The translations under genes and the position numbers were made by a program. A stretch of DNA of 22,942 nucleotides from Firmicutes bacterium UBA7523 (GTDB lineage Bacteria; Bacillota; Dethiobacteria; Dethiobacterales; Dethiobacteraceae). Under the pieces are notes generated by a model. The model had not been told where the DNA came from. It did no database searches and was given only the letters and a program-made list of their open reading frames with translations. This document shows positions 7,326 through 14,962 of the stretch, piece by piece (the first letter of the stretch is position 1; every line of letters starts with the position of its first letter). The stretch spans positions 1 through 22,942 of the forward strand of contig DLMZ01000043.1 of assembly GCA_002479415.1 (NCBI GenBank), in the 5' to 3' direction.

Positions 7326-8099
7326 TATTTCTGCTGCTAAATATGTTATGCTAAATAATATAGGCTGATGAGCCAGGTATACTGTTAGCGGACGTCTTGA
7401 TAAGATAAGCAGGCCTTGCATTCCGGGAATAAGATATAGAAAGTCAAAATTTAAGTTAGGGTATTTTCTCCGGCCACCAGGATAGAAAAAATGACCTAGG
7501 GAGATTCCGGCAAGAACAACTCCGAGCCAGGGAATCAATGGGTAATAATCCAGCATATAATAATTGATTTTCCCTATTCCTAGCGGAATACCCAAAAAAA
7601 ATGTACTGGTATAAGTGCTAGCCCAGTGGCCAATAGCAATAAGGGCCATTCCAATCAATCCGGACATAATCGGGTTCATCAAAAATATTGGGGAAAGCAT
7701 CACAGATAATCCAATAAGATGCAACACACCAAAAAATATCTCTCCGTCAACAAGATAGTGGGTGATTACTGTTATGCCCATTGCCCATGTAAAAATTATT
7801 GATCCTCTTGTTAGGAATTTCCTGCTTAGCTCCCAGCCATTAAGAGTCTCCTTTGCCATGCAAAAGCTTAGATACAGGCAGACGCCTAAAACTATAAGAA
7901 AAGAGGAGCCAATTGCCCGAGCAATGGACAACGATAAACTAGACGTTAAGTCCCAACTCACCAATTGAAAGTACCATAAATTCCATATGCCATGATAAAT
8001 AATCATGGCTGATATGCTTAATCCGCGGATGAAATCTATCTCAACATAACGAACACTCAAGCCTGGAGTGAGGCCGTTTTTTCGGTTGTTTCCATTCAT
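7305..8099 (-). CDS. DUF1624 / heparan-alpha-glucosaminide N-acetyltransferase-like membrane protein
   Basis: 264 aa integral membrane protein with about seven hydrophobic segments. The opening RYVEIDFIRGLSISAMIIYH, the loop FFGVLHLIGLSVMLSP, the segment YPLIPWLGVVLAGISLGHFF and the C-terminal LSRRPLTVYLAHQPIL are characteristic of DUF1624, a relative of heparan-alpha-glucosaminide N-acetyltransferases that move acyl groups across membranes. The true substrate is unknown; modification of a cell-surface glycan or lipid is an inference. The start is uncertain: ATG at 8099 was chosen, but a TTG at 8132 would add 11 residues, and neither has an ideally spaced Shine-Dalgarno. The gene is convergent with the DUF6530-like gene (21-bp 3' overlap) and divergent from the LiaF-like cluster. 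Confidence 0.85.
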   Translation of the reverse strand: MNGNNRKNGLTPGLSVRYVEIDFIRGLSISAMIIYHGIWNLWYFQLVSWDLTSSLSLSIARAIGSSFLIVLGVCLYLSFCMAKETLNGWELSRKFLTRGSIIFTWAMGITVITHYLVDGEIFFGVLHLIGLSVMLSPIFLMNPIMSGLIGMALIAIGHWASTYTSTFFLGIPLGIGKINYYMLDYYPLIPWLGVVLAGISLGHFFYPGGRRKYPNLNFDFLYLIPGMQGLLILSRRPLTVYLAHQPILFSITYLAAEILIPHVF

Positions 8100-8230
8100 T
8101 TTGAATTTCACATCCCTGCAAGGTAGTGACAATCTATTTCACAAGAAACTTCCTATTTAGTTAAAAAAGGAATTGCTGATATAAAATCGAAATATTTTAC
8201 AATAAAGATAAAAATAAAGGGGGACTGATA

Positions 8231-8932
8231 ATGGATAGATCTAAATCGCTGTTAGGGATTGTAATAATTATAGCAGGAGTTGTTTTGCTACTTAACAACC
8301 TTGGGATTTCTAGTATAAATATCTTCGCCTATTGGCCGGTGCTGGTGATTGTTGCCGGCTTGAATTCGCTGGTTTTTGGCAGTAAGGATAAGACATCTAA
8401 GGTGATTTCATCGTTTGTAGCCTTGTTGGGAACAATTTTACTGCTCAACAGCTTGGATTTAGCTGATGTGAATTTGCAGATGGTTTTTCGCTTTTTCTGG
8501 CCGGTGTTGATTATTCTTGTCGGGCTTAATATATTTCTCGGCCGTTCTTTTTCAGGTAAAACCAATACAGCATTTATGGGCGGTATGGAGCGAGGAAACA
8601 AAACTACCCCATGGCCACTGGAGTCAGGGTCTTATTTGGCATTTATGGGTGGCATTGAGCTGGATTTACGGTATGCTCAAATAGCTGAAGGTGAAACAAT
8701 TCTTGACTTAACAGCGGTAATGGGCGGCATAGAGATAAAGGTGCCTGCCGACTTGCCGATTATTGCCGATGGAACTGCAGTGCTTGGAGGGGTGGAGTTC
8801 TTCGGTAAAGCAAGTGGAGGAGTTTTTGGTTCTGTTAGTAATGAGCAGGTTATTACTGAAGACAGCAAAAAGTTTGTACGAATTCAAGCCAGAGCGTTAA
8901 TGGGCGGTATTGAAGTAAAGCGCTTAGGTTGA
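8231..8932 (+). CDS. LiaF-like membrane protein (LiaI-LiaF transmembrane region plus DUF2154-type C-terminus)
   Basis: 233 aa. Two pairs of hydrophobic helices (about 7-25 and 33-50; 57-73 and 87-104) form LiaI/LiaF-type hairpins, each containing a WPV(L) turn (AYWPVLVIVAGLN and FFWPVLIILVGLN). The C-terminal part (about 112-233) is soluble and beta-rich with five copies of a [FVL][ML]GG[MIV]E motif at residues 115, 138, 163, 184 and 223, typical of the cell-wall-active antibiotic response family. The ATG follows GGGGGA. It heads a three-gene operon with PspC and a toastrack protein. In the Lia system, LiaF restrains the LiaS kinase; here no kinase or response regulator is adjacent, so the signalling partner is unknown. 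Confidence 0.88.
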   Translation: MDRSKSLLGIVIIIAGVVLLLNNLGISSINIFAYWPVLVIVAGLNSLVFGSKDKTSKVISSFVALLGTILLLNSLDLADVNLQMVFRFFWPVLIILVGLNIFLGRSFSGKTNTAFMGGMERGNKTTPWPLESGSYLAFMGGIELDLRYAQIAEGETILDLTAVMGGIEIKVPADLPIIADGTAVLGGVEFFGKASGGVFGSVSNEQVITEDSKKFVRIQARALMGGIEVKRLG

Positions 8933-8961
8933 TTCATAAATGATGATGGGAGGCGTTCTCC

Positions 8962-9351
8962 ATGAAAAGATTATACCGTACCCGGGATGACCAGATGCTG
9001 GGGGGAGTTTGTAAGGGAATTGCTAACTACTTTGATGTAGATGTAACAATTATTCGACTAGTTTGGCTGTTTGCAGTCGTCTTTGGCGGAATGGGAGTGC
9101 TGGCATATATTGTCGCTTGGGTTGTTATTCCGGAAGAGCCTGGCAGCGGGGAGCAGGTTATAGACTTGGGTGAGGATCAAGGTCAAAAGGGTGATACTCG
9201 TACAATCGGGATAATTATTATGGCAGTAGGGTTGTTTTTCCTGTTCAGGAACATAGTCCCCCATTATTATTTCCGGCAAGCATGGCCTTTGGCGCTTGTG
9301 TTTATTGGTTTGGCTCTTATTCTCGGCGGCATGCGCGGTGGTAAAAAATGA
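8962..9351 (+). CDS. PspC domain protein with a LiaI-like C-terminal hairpin
   Basis: 129 aa. Residues 1-60 are a PspC domain: basic start MKRLYRTRDDQMLGGVCKGI, then a long hydrophobic helix ending AWVVIPEEP. After a short acidic linker (about 61-77) there are two more hydrophobic segments (about 80-96 and 106-124) of the LiaI/LiaF type with a WPLALVFIGLALILGG turn. The ATG has GGGAGG 8 nt upstream. It lies 29 nt after the LiaF-like gene and overlaps the next gene by 4 nt (ATGA), so the genes are translationally linked. PspC proteins sit in the membrane and respond to envelope damage; that role is inferred here from family and neighbours. Confidence 0.92.
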   Translation: MKRLYRTRDDQMLGGVCKGIANYFDVDVTIIRLVWLFAVVFGGMGVLAYIVAWVVIPEEPGSGEQVIDLGEDQGQKGDTRTIGIIIMAVGLFFLFRNIVPHYYFRQAWPLALVFIGLALILGGMRGGKK

Positions 9352-10277
9352 AGGCGGACAGAATAGTCCTCGGCATTGTTGTGGTTGTTGCCGGAGCAGC
9401 CTTGTTTTTGGTGAATATCGGGGTGCTCTCTGAAGCTATTTTTCGGGAGCTGTGGCGGTATTCGCCTTTAGCTCTAATCCTATGGGGGTTTTTGCTGCTG
9501 TTTGGCAAGGGAGACGGCGGAGGATGCCTCGGGGCAATAATTATGTTCGCCGTTATAATAGGTATACTAACAATGTTTTTTCCTGCGGCCCATCATTTTT
9601 CGGGGAGCGCCAGTGAGCTGTGGTTTGAAGCGCAGGATGAAGACGTGGCGCTAATTCGCCTTGACTTGCGGCATTCGGCTGGTGAACTTTCAATAAAGTC
9701 ACTTGAAGATTTAAGACAAACGGAACATGTGGCAGATTCAATGCTTGTTCACGCTCGCATTCTCGGCAGTGCAAAGCCGGAAACACGATACTCAATGCGA
9801 GACGAGAAGGCAATAAGCGAAATCTCCATTCGTGACGCACACATGTCTTGGTATCCCGGCAATCAGCTCCGGCGTTGGGAGGTCTGGCTGGCAGATGATG
9901 TCCCCAGCGAGGTTGTCTTAGAAACAGGGGCTATTCGCGCTGATATTGATTTGTATAAGCTAAATGTGCAGGATTTGCGGATTAAAGCTGGCGCAGGCGA
10001 CTTGGTAATTTATCTCGGCACAAATAATGCCGACATTACAGTGGAAAGCGGTGCAGGAAATATAGTTTTTTACGTTCATGAGGAGACGGGCGTCAGGCTG
10101 AACAGCAATGCTGCGCTGCTTAGTTTTAGCGGTGAAGACGCCGGGGTTTTTAAAATAGGAGAGTACAGGTATGAGAGTGAAGATCTAAGTGAAAAAGAAG
10201 CTATAGCAGAAATAGCAGTCAAAGCCGGAGTGGGGGCAGTATCTGTTCGGGAAATTAAATCGAAAATATCTCATTAA
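9348..10277 (+). CDS. Membrane-anchored toastrack (DUF4097-like) protein
   Basis: 309 aa. The N-terminal 80 residues hold three hydrophobic segments (about 7-24, 38-53, 60-80), the first two being a LiaI-like hairpin with a short Gly-rich loop (GKGDGGGC). From about 95 onward the protein is beta-rich with repeated units such as LRIKAGAGDLVIYL and ITVESGAGNIVFYV, plus AVKAGVGAVSVREI near the C-terminus, the pattern of DUF4097/toastrack domains. Its ATG overlaps the PspC stop (ATGA). Toastrack domains recur with PspC and LiaF in envelope stress loci and are thought to be assembly or sensor surfaces; partner and ligand here are unknown. The 3' end overlaps the convergent Phd-Uma2 gene by 23 bp, with no terminator visible between them. 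Confidence 0.82.
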   Translation: MKADRIVLGIVVVVAGAALFLVNIGVLSEAIFRELWRYSPLALILWGFLLLFGKGDGGGCLGAIIMFAVIIGILTMFFPAAHHFSGSASELWFEAQDEDVALIRLDLRHSAGELSIKSLEDLRQTEHVADSMLVHARILGSAKPETRYSMRDEKAISEISIRDAHMSWYPGNQLRRWEVWLADDVPSEVVLETGAIRADIDLYKLNVQDLRIKAGAGDLVIYLGTNNADITVESGAGNIVFYVHEETGVRLNSNAALLSFSGEDAGVFKIGEYRYESEDLSEKEAIAEIAVKAGVGAVSVREIKSKISH

Positions 10278-11004
10278 CATTTATCTCTAGCCCGCCAAAA
10301 AAGTATGAGGTTAAAATATCCCCCATTTTATATACGTTATGCTCGTCAATTTGAAAATTCTTAAAGCCGTACACAACAGCCCATTGTTTCTTAGGATCGA
10401 TTATCCAGAACTCCTTTACTCCGGAAAGCATAAACGTGTTAAGCTTATCTACCATATCCTTTGAGCGTGTACTCTTTGAAATGATTTCAATGCACAATGT
10501 AGGGGTTCCCATGTACCTTCCTTTTTCATTTACGTTTTCGTCCAAATCACAGGCAATAAGTAAATCGGGCTGCATTACATCAGGAGTTTTTAAATCCTTC
10601 TTATAAAAGTGAACATCAAATGGCGCATAGAAAACCTTACATTTTTTGCCTGCTAAGTATGCTCGCAAAAGGATGTGCAAGTTGCCGGATATGTCCTGGT
10701 GAAAGGTGTTGGGAGATGACAAGAGCACTATTTCCCCATTGATATACTCCATCCTCAGCTCGCTCTTCTCGTAGATGTCCATGAATTCTTCATACGATAC
10801 TTTTTTCCCGCCATACTGGTAATCGAGGGCTTTTTCCTTAACGGCATAATACTGCTCGATTTCTGTTATATATGGCGTAAGCCTTACTGCCTTTTTCCCG
10901 TTTTTAGTAACGACGACATCATTGTTGTCAATTACATAGTCAATGTATTTCCCTAAATTTGTTTTAAGCTCCGTAGCTGTAATCACTTTGGTAGTGTCAT
11001 TCAC
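10255..11004 (-). CDS. Phd/YefM antitoxin-like domain fused to a Uma2-type (DUF820) PD-(D/E)XK nuclease
   Basis: 249 aa. Residues 1-45 resemble Phd/YefM antitoxins (VITATELKTNLGKYIDYVID, then VVVTKNGKKAVRLTPY), a dimeric DNA-binding fold. Residues about 70-245 are a Uma2 family endonuclease, with MEYINGEIVLLSSP, a catalytic Asp in MQPDLLIACD (about D147) and CIEIISKSTRSKD (about E173, with Ser/Lys following, the usual Uma2 variant of the ExK motif). GTG at 11004 was chosen because GAGGTG stands 6 nt upstream; a GTG at 11013 would have no ribosome site. No separate toxin gene is adjacent. The function is unknown: Uma2 proteins are abundant, often multi-copy, and poorly characterised. Confidence 0.85.
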   Translation of the reverse strand: MNDTTKVITATELKTNLGKYIDYVIDNNDVVVTKNGKKAVRLTPYITEIEQYYAVKEKALDYQYGGKKVSYEEFMDIYEKSELRMEYINGEIVLLSSPNTFHQDISGNLHILLRAYLAGKKCKVFYAPFDVHFYKKDLKTPDVMQPDLLIACDLDENVNEKGRYMGTPTLCIEIISKSTRSKDMVDKLNTFMLSGVKEFWIIDPKKQWAVVYGFKNFQIDEHNVYKMGDILTSYFFGGLEINVNEIFSI

Positions 11005-11024
11005 ATTAATCACCTCGTACGAAA

Positions 11025-11054
11025 ATTATAGCATGATAGTGCGAAATAATGCAA
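11025..11054 (-). promoter_or_regulatory. Promoter of the Phd-Uma2 gene
   Basis: On the minus strand TTGCAT (11054-11049) is followed after 18 bp by TATAAT (11030-11025), preceded by TGC. Transcription would begin near 11018, giving a leader of about 14 nt before the GTG at 11004. If the protein is autoregulated through its Phd domain, its operator would be expected here; I see no strong palindrome. Confidence 0.6.
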
Positions 11055-11170
11055 TATATATATAAATCGAGCGAAACGCTTCTTTTTTAATATTTTGGCA
11101 ATAATAGTGAATAGAAGGCTGACTCAAGTGAGATAGCTTAAAAAATGCTGTCACCTTTTTAGGAGGTTGT

Positions 11171-11818
11171 ATGGAAAATACGGGTCAATACAGTATTTAT
11201 GAAGAAATAGTAAATGCAGTAACTCATGGTATTGGCACTTTGCTTGCTGCAGCAGCTCTTGCTTTGCTTATTGTTTTTGCGTCAATTTATGGAGACGTGT
11301 GGCATATAGTAAGCTTCAGCATCTACGGCACGTCCCTTGTTATCTTGTATCTGTTTTCAACTCTTTACCACAGCTTCCAAAACCAGAGGATTAAATCAGT
11401 ATTCAAATTGCTGGATCATTCCGCCATATATTTGTTAATTGCCGGCACATATACGCCCTATACTCTGGTTACTTTGCGCGGGCCTGTGGGCTGGACGATT
11501 TTCGGCATTGTTTGGGGACTTGCCGTTGTGGGGATAGTTTTTAAAGCATTTTTTGTAAAGAGGTTCAAAATAATTTCAACTTTGTCCTATATTTTAATGG
11601 GGTGGGTTATAGTGATAGCATATAAGCCGCTTGTTTCGAGCTTGTCAATTCAAGGGGTGAGGCTGCTCGTTATCGGCGGACTGTTATATTCGGCAGGCGC
11701 CATTTTCTACCTAATTAAAAAAATACCCTTTTGCCATGCTGTTTTTCACTTATTTGTTTTAGGTGGCAGTGTGTGCCATTTTTTTTCAATTTTGTTTTAT
11801 GTTTTACCTCTAAAATAA
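11171..11818 (+). CDS. Hemolysin III / PAQR family membrane protein
   Basis: 215 aa with about seven membrane helices. Family hallmarks are EEIVNAVTHGIGTLLA at the start, STLYHSF, the KLLDHSAIYLLIAGTYTP block, and the C-terminal HAVFHLFVLGGSVCHFFSI. The conserved His and Asp residues are those thought to bind zinc in PAQR proteins. Bacterial members (YqfA/TrhA) have been linked to membrane fluidity homeostasis; the hemolysin name is historical. The ATG follows AGGAGG with a rather short 4-nt gap. It stands alone upstream of the separately promoted proA. Confidence 0.93.
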   Translation: MENTGQYSIYEEIVNAVTHGIGTLLAAAALALLIVFASIYGDVWHIVSFSIYGTSLVILYLFSTLYHSFQNQRIKSVFKLLDHSAIYLLIAGTYTPYTLVTLRGPVGWTIFGIVWGLAVVGIVFKAFFVKRFKIISTLSYILMGWVIVIAYKPLVSSLSIQGVRLLVIGGLLYSAGAIFYLIKKIPFCHAVFHLFVLGGSVCHFFSILFYVLPLK

Positions 11819-11859
11819 CCTAAAGCAAAGAAATAGTGTTAAACAATTTGAAAAGGCAA

Positions 11860-11887
11860 TTGTGAAGGCAGAAGATTGTGGTATAAT
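11860..11887 (+). promoter_or_regulatory. Promoter of proA
   Basis: TTGTGA (11860-11865), 16 bp, then TATAAT (11882-11887), about 40 nt before the proA start. Confidence 0.6.
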
Positions 11888-11927
11888 ACGTTAAATGGAG
11901 ATTATGTTCTGGAGAGGGGGACTTTTT

Positions 11928-13223
11928 TTGACTATGGAGGAGCTGGCGCGCCAGGTGAAGGAATCTTCTATTAAGCTGGCAGCGTCTGGAGCAGAAGTTA
12001 AAAATAGAGCGTTGGCTAATATAGCTCAATCCTTAAGAGAGAGAAAAGAAGAAATAATCAGGGCCAACAGGGAAGATTTAGAGAGAAGTCGACAGGAGAA
12101 ATTAGCTGAGCCCCTGCTCAAAAGGCTGAAATTTGATGAAGCAAAAATTGCCGACGCCATCGACGGCATAACTAGCCTTATTAGCCTTGAAGAACCTGTA
12201 GGGAAAACGCTACTTTCTACCGAGCTTGACAAGGGTTTAGAATTATACAGAGTTACTTGTCCAATTGGCGTCATAGGCGTTATTTTTGAATCAAGGCCGG
12301 ATGCCCTGGTGCAGATATCTGCTCTTTGTTTAAAAAGCGGCAACGCCGTACTCCTTAAGGGTGGCTCGGAGGCACGGGAAACCAATCGGATATTGGCAGA
12401 TATCATTATTACGGCAGCGGAAGAGTCCGGCATCCCTGCAAAATGGGCAGCACTTTTGGAGACACGCTCACAAGTTGGGGATATGCTGAAAATGGATAGT
12501 TACATTGATTTAATTATTCCCAGGGGATCCAATGACTTTGTACGCTATATTATGGACAATTCCAGAATTCCGGTTATGGGTCATGCTGATGGTATTTGCC
12601 ATTGCTACGTTGATAAAGATGCCGATCTGGAAATGGCGCTAAGCGTTGTTGTGGACTCCAAGACACAATATGTCGCTGTTTGTAACGCTCTGGAGACGCT
12701 GTTAGTTGACGAAGGAGCAGCAGACAAGTTTCTGCCACAATTAAAAATCCTGCTGGACGGCAAGAACGTGGAGCTGGTGGGATGCGCTAAAACCCGTGAG
12801 ATAATACCTGTTGCTGCTGCAACCGATGACGACTGGAAGGCCGAATACCTGGATTACAAGCTGTCGATTAAAATTGTTTCCGGCCTTGATGAAGCGGTTG
12901 AGCATATTAATATGTATGGCTCAGGACATACGGACAGCATTATAACAAAGGACAAGGAAAAAGCCGCACGTTTTATGGACTATGTTGATTCGGGCAATGT
13001 CCTCTGGAATTGTTCTACCCGCTTCAGTGATGGCTTTCGCTATGGCTTTGGCGCGGAAGTAGGTATAAGCACCAGCAAGATTCATGCCAGAGGGCCTGTG
13101 GGGCTTGACGGCTTGCTGATTTATAAGTATAAGCTTTTAGGAAACGGCCATGTGGTTGAGGATTATGCCAGCCGTTCCAAGACATTTAAGCATAAAGCGT
13201 TAGGTAAGGATTTTACTATATAG
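11928..13223 (+). CDS. proA: Glutamate-5-semialdehyde dehydrogenase (gamma-glutamyl phosphate reductase)
   Basis: 431 aa, normal family length. It reduces gamma-glutamyl phosphate with NADPH to glutamate-5-semialdehyde in proline synthesis. Motifs include VTCPIGVIGVIFESRPDAL, LLKGGSEARETN, LIIPRGSNDFVRYIMDNS, PVMGHADGICHCYVDKDAD, and VAVCNALETLLVDE, where the Cys is the catalytic thiol. The C-terminal end has NCSTRFSDGFRYGFGAEVGI and HARGPVGLDGLL. TTG at 11928 was chosen (GGAGAGGGGG 7 nt upstream); an ATG two codons later is nearly as good, whereas an ATG at 11895 lies before the ribosome site. The usual partner proB (glutamate 5-kinase) is not adjacent. A strong hairpin follows. Confidence 0.96.
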   Translation: MTMEELARQVKESSIKLAASGAEVKNRALANIAQSLRERKEEIIRANREDLERSRQEKLAEPLLKRLKFDEAKIADAIDGITSLISLEEPVGKTLLSTELDKGLELYRVTCPIGVIGVIFESRPDALVQISALCLKSGNAVLLKGGSEARETNRILADIIITAAEESGIPAKWAALLETRSQVGDMLKMDSYIDLIIPRGSNDFVRYIMDNSRIPVMGHADGICHCYVDKDADLEMALSVVVDSKTQYVAVCNALETLLVDEGAADKFLPQLKILLDGKNVELVGCAKTREIIPVAAATDDDWKAEYLDYKLSIKIVSGLDEAVEHINMYGSGHTDSIITKDKEKAARFMDYVDSGNVLWNCSTRFSDGFRYGFGAEVGISTSKIHARGPVGLDGLLIYKYKLLGNGHVVEDYASRSKTFKHKALGKDFTI

Positions 13224-13227
13224 ATAG

Positions 13228-13259
13228 CTGAACGCCCGCATACCTATGCGGGCGTTCAG
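13228..13259 (+). terminator. Hairpin after proA
   Basis: A perfect 14-bp stem (CTGAACGCCCGCAT / ATGCGGGCGTTCAG) with an ACCT loop starts 5 nt after the proA stop. The following TTACCATTT is a poor T-tract, so it may protect the 3' end or terminate only partly. Confidence 0.65.
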
Positions 13260-13300
13260 TTACCATTTAATTCGAAACTATATACAAAAGGATGTAATAT

Positions 13301-14887
13301 ATGATTAGGGTAAATGAGGTTAAGCTTTCTCTTGAAGAAGACATTAGCGTTTTACCGAATAAAATTGCAAAGAAACTAAAGCTAAATCCTACGGAAATTC
13401 AAGATTACATTATATACAGGGAATCTGTTGACGCCAGAAAAAACGAGATTAATTTTGTGTATACAGTTGATGTGAAGGTTCAGGATGAAGCTAAGGTTTT
13501 AAATAAAAACAAGAGTTTGCAAAAAAGCCATAATGCTCGCTATCAGGAAGTTATAGAAGGTGACGCTTGTTTATTCCACCGACCAGTTGTCATAGGTACG
13601 GGTCCGGCGGGCTTATTTGCAGGGCTTGTTTTGGCTCAGAGGGGTTATTGTCCTGTCTTGCTTGAAAGAGGGCAGGATGTAGACACCAGAACTATTGATG
13701 TAAACAGGTTTTGGGAAAGCGGGAAGCTAGATCCCGAATCCAATGTGCAGTTCGGCGAGGGCGGCGCGGGAACATTTTCCGACGGCAAGCTAACCGCACG
13801 GACAAAGGATATCAGGTCCAGAAAAGTTTTGGAGGAGCTTGCAGCCGCCGGTGCTCCCAAGGAAATCTTGTATTCTTATAAGCCTCATGTAGGTACGGAT
13901 ATTTTAAAAGAAGTCGTTAAAAACATCAGGCAAAGCATCACGGAGCTTGGCGGAGAAGTAAGGTTTGGCAGCAAGGTTACAGATATTTTCATTGAAAATG
14001 GTATTATCACAGGTGTGGAAATTAATAATTCGGAAACGCTTGAAGTGCAGGCCGCAGTTTTAGCCGTTGGCCACAGTGCACGTGATACATATGAGATGCT
14101 TTACAAAAAAGGAGTTCAAATTAAGCAAAAGCCTTTTGCTATAGGAGTCAGAATCGAGCACCCACAAAGACTTATTAACAAAGCCCAATATAATCAGCAG
14201 CATCCGCGGCTGGGAGCTGCTGATTACAGGCTAACATGCCAAAGCCAAAATGGCAGAGGCGTTTACACCTTTTGCATGTGTCCGGGAGGGACGGTTGTGG
14301 CAGCCGCTTCGGAACACAATACGGTTGTTACAAATGGCATGAGCGAGTACGCAAGGGATAAGGATAATGCCAATAGTGCATTGCTTGTGCAAATACATCC
14401 CGAGGATTTCGGCAGTGATCACTCCCTGGCAGGTGTTGAATTTCAGCGGAAATGGGAAAAGGCCGCTTTTGAATTGGGCGGGGGAGATTATAGCGCGCCT
14501 GTCCAATTGGTTGAGGATTTCCTTTTGGACAGGCCTTCAGAAAAAATCGGCAATGTTAATCCGTCATATTTGCCGGGAATAAGATTGGCCGAATTAAAAA
14601 AGTGTTTGCCTGATTATGTAATAGAGTCAATGAGAGAAGCTATTCCGGAAATGGATAAAAAGCTTCAGGGCTTTGCTTTGCCCCATGCTGTAATGACAGG
14701 AGTGGAAACAAGAAGCTCAGCTCCCATTAGAATGGAAAGAGACAGTGAAGCCATGGAAAGCGTAAATACGGCAGGGTTGTACCCAATTGGTGAAGGCGCC
14801 GGTTATGCAGGGGGAATTGTTTCCTCTGCTATTGACGGGATTAAAGCGGCAGAGAAAATCATCAGCAAATACAAATCCTTAACTTGA
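13301..14887 (+). CDS. FAD-dependent dehydrogenase of the COG2509 type
   Basis: 528 aa. An N-terminal domain of about 90 residues (LPNKIAKKLKLNPTEIQDY and similar, alpha/beta, no cofactor motif) precedes a flavoprotein fold with the FAD motif VVIGTGPAGLFAG (about 96-108) and LLERG. The blocks NVQFGEGGAGTFSDGKLTAR, GHSARDTYEMLY, GVRIEHPQRLI, FCMCPGGTVVAAASE and the C-terminal PIGEGAGYAGGIVSSAIDGI are typical of uncharacterised FAD-dependent dehydrogenases (COG2509). The ATG has AAAGGA about 8 nt upstream. It lies 77 nt after proA, separated by a hairpin. The substrate is unknown; the proximity to proA is not evidence of a shared pathway. Confidence 0.9.
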   Translation: MIRVNEVKLSLEEDISVLPNKIAKKLKLNPTEIQDYIIYRESVDARKNEINFVYTVDVKVQDEAKVLNKNKSLQKSHNARYQEVIEGDACLFHRPVVIGTGPAGLFAGLVLAQRGYCPVLLERGQDVDTRTIDVNRFWESGKLDPESNVQFGEGGAGTFSDGKLTARTKDIRSRKVLEELAAAGAPKEILYSYKPHVGTDILKEVVKNIRQSITELGGEVRFGSKVTDIFIENGIITGVEINNSETLEVQAAVLAVGHSARDTYEMLYKKGVQIKQKPFAIGVRIEHPQRLINKAQYNQQHPRLGAADYRLTCQSQNGRGVYTFCMCPGGTVVAAASEHNTVVTNGMSEYARDKDNANSALLVQIHPEDFGSDHSLAGVEFQRKWEKAAFELGGGDYSAPVQLVEDFLLDRPSEKIGNVNPSYLPGIRLAELKKCLPDYVIESMREAIPEMDKKLQGFALPHAVMTGVETRSSAPIRMERDSEAMESVNTAGLYPIGEGAGYAGGIVSSAIDGIKAAEKIISKYKSLT

Positions 14888-14903
14888 AGGCATAAAATTT
14901 AAA

Positions 14904-14948
14904 CCCCGGCGCCCAAAGCGTATGTTTAATACGCTTTGGGCGCCGGGG
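14904..14948. terminator. Bidirectional terminator between the COG2509 gene and glnS
   Basis: A perfect 20-bp stem (14904-14923 with 14929-14948) and a 5-nt GTTTA loop. It is followed by a T-rich stretch on the plus side and by AAATTTTATG on the minus side. It separates two convergent genes whose stops are only 75 bp apart. Confidence 0.88.
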
Positions 14949-14962
14949 TCTGCTTTGTTTGT

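Noticed and set aside
11068..11092. Small hairpin AGCG-AAA-CGCT followed by T residues, terminator-like on the plus strand
   Set aside because: The stem is only 4-5 bp and no plus-strand gene lies just upstream to be terminated.
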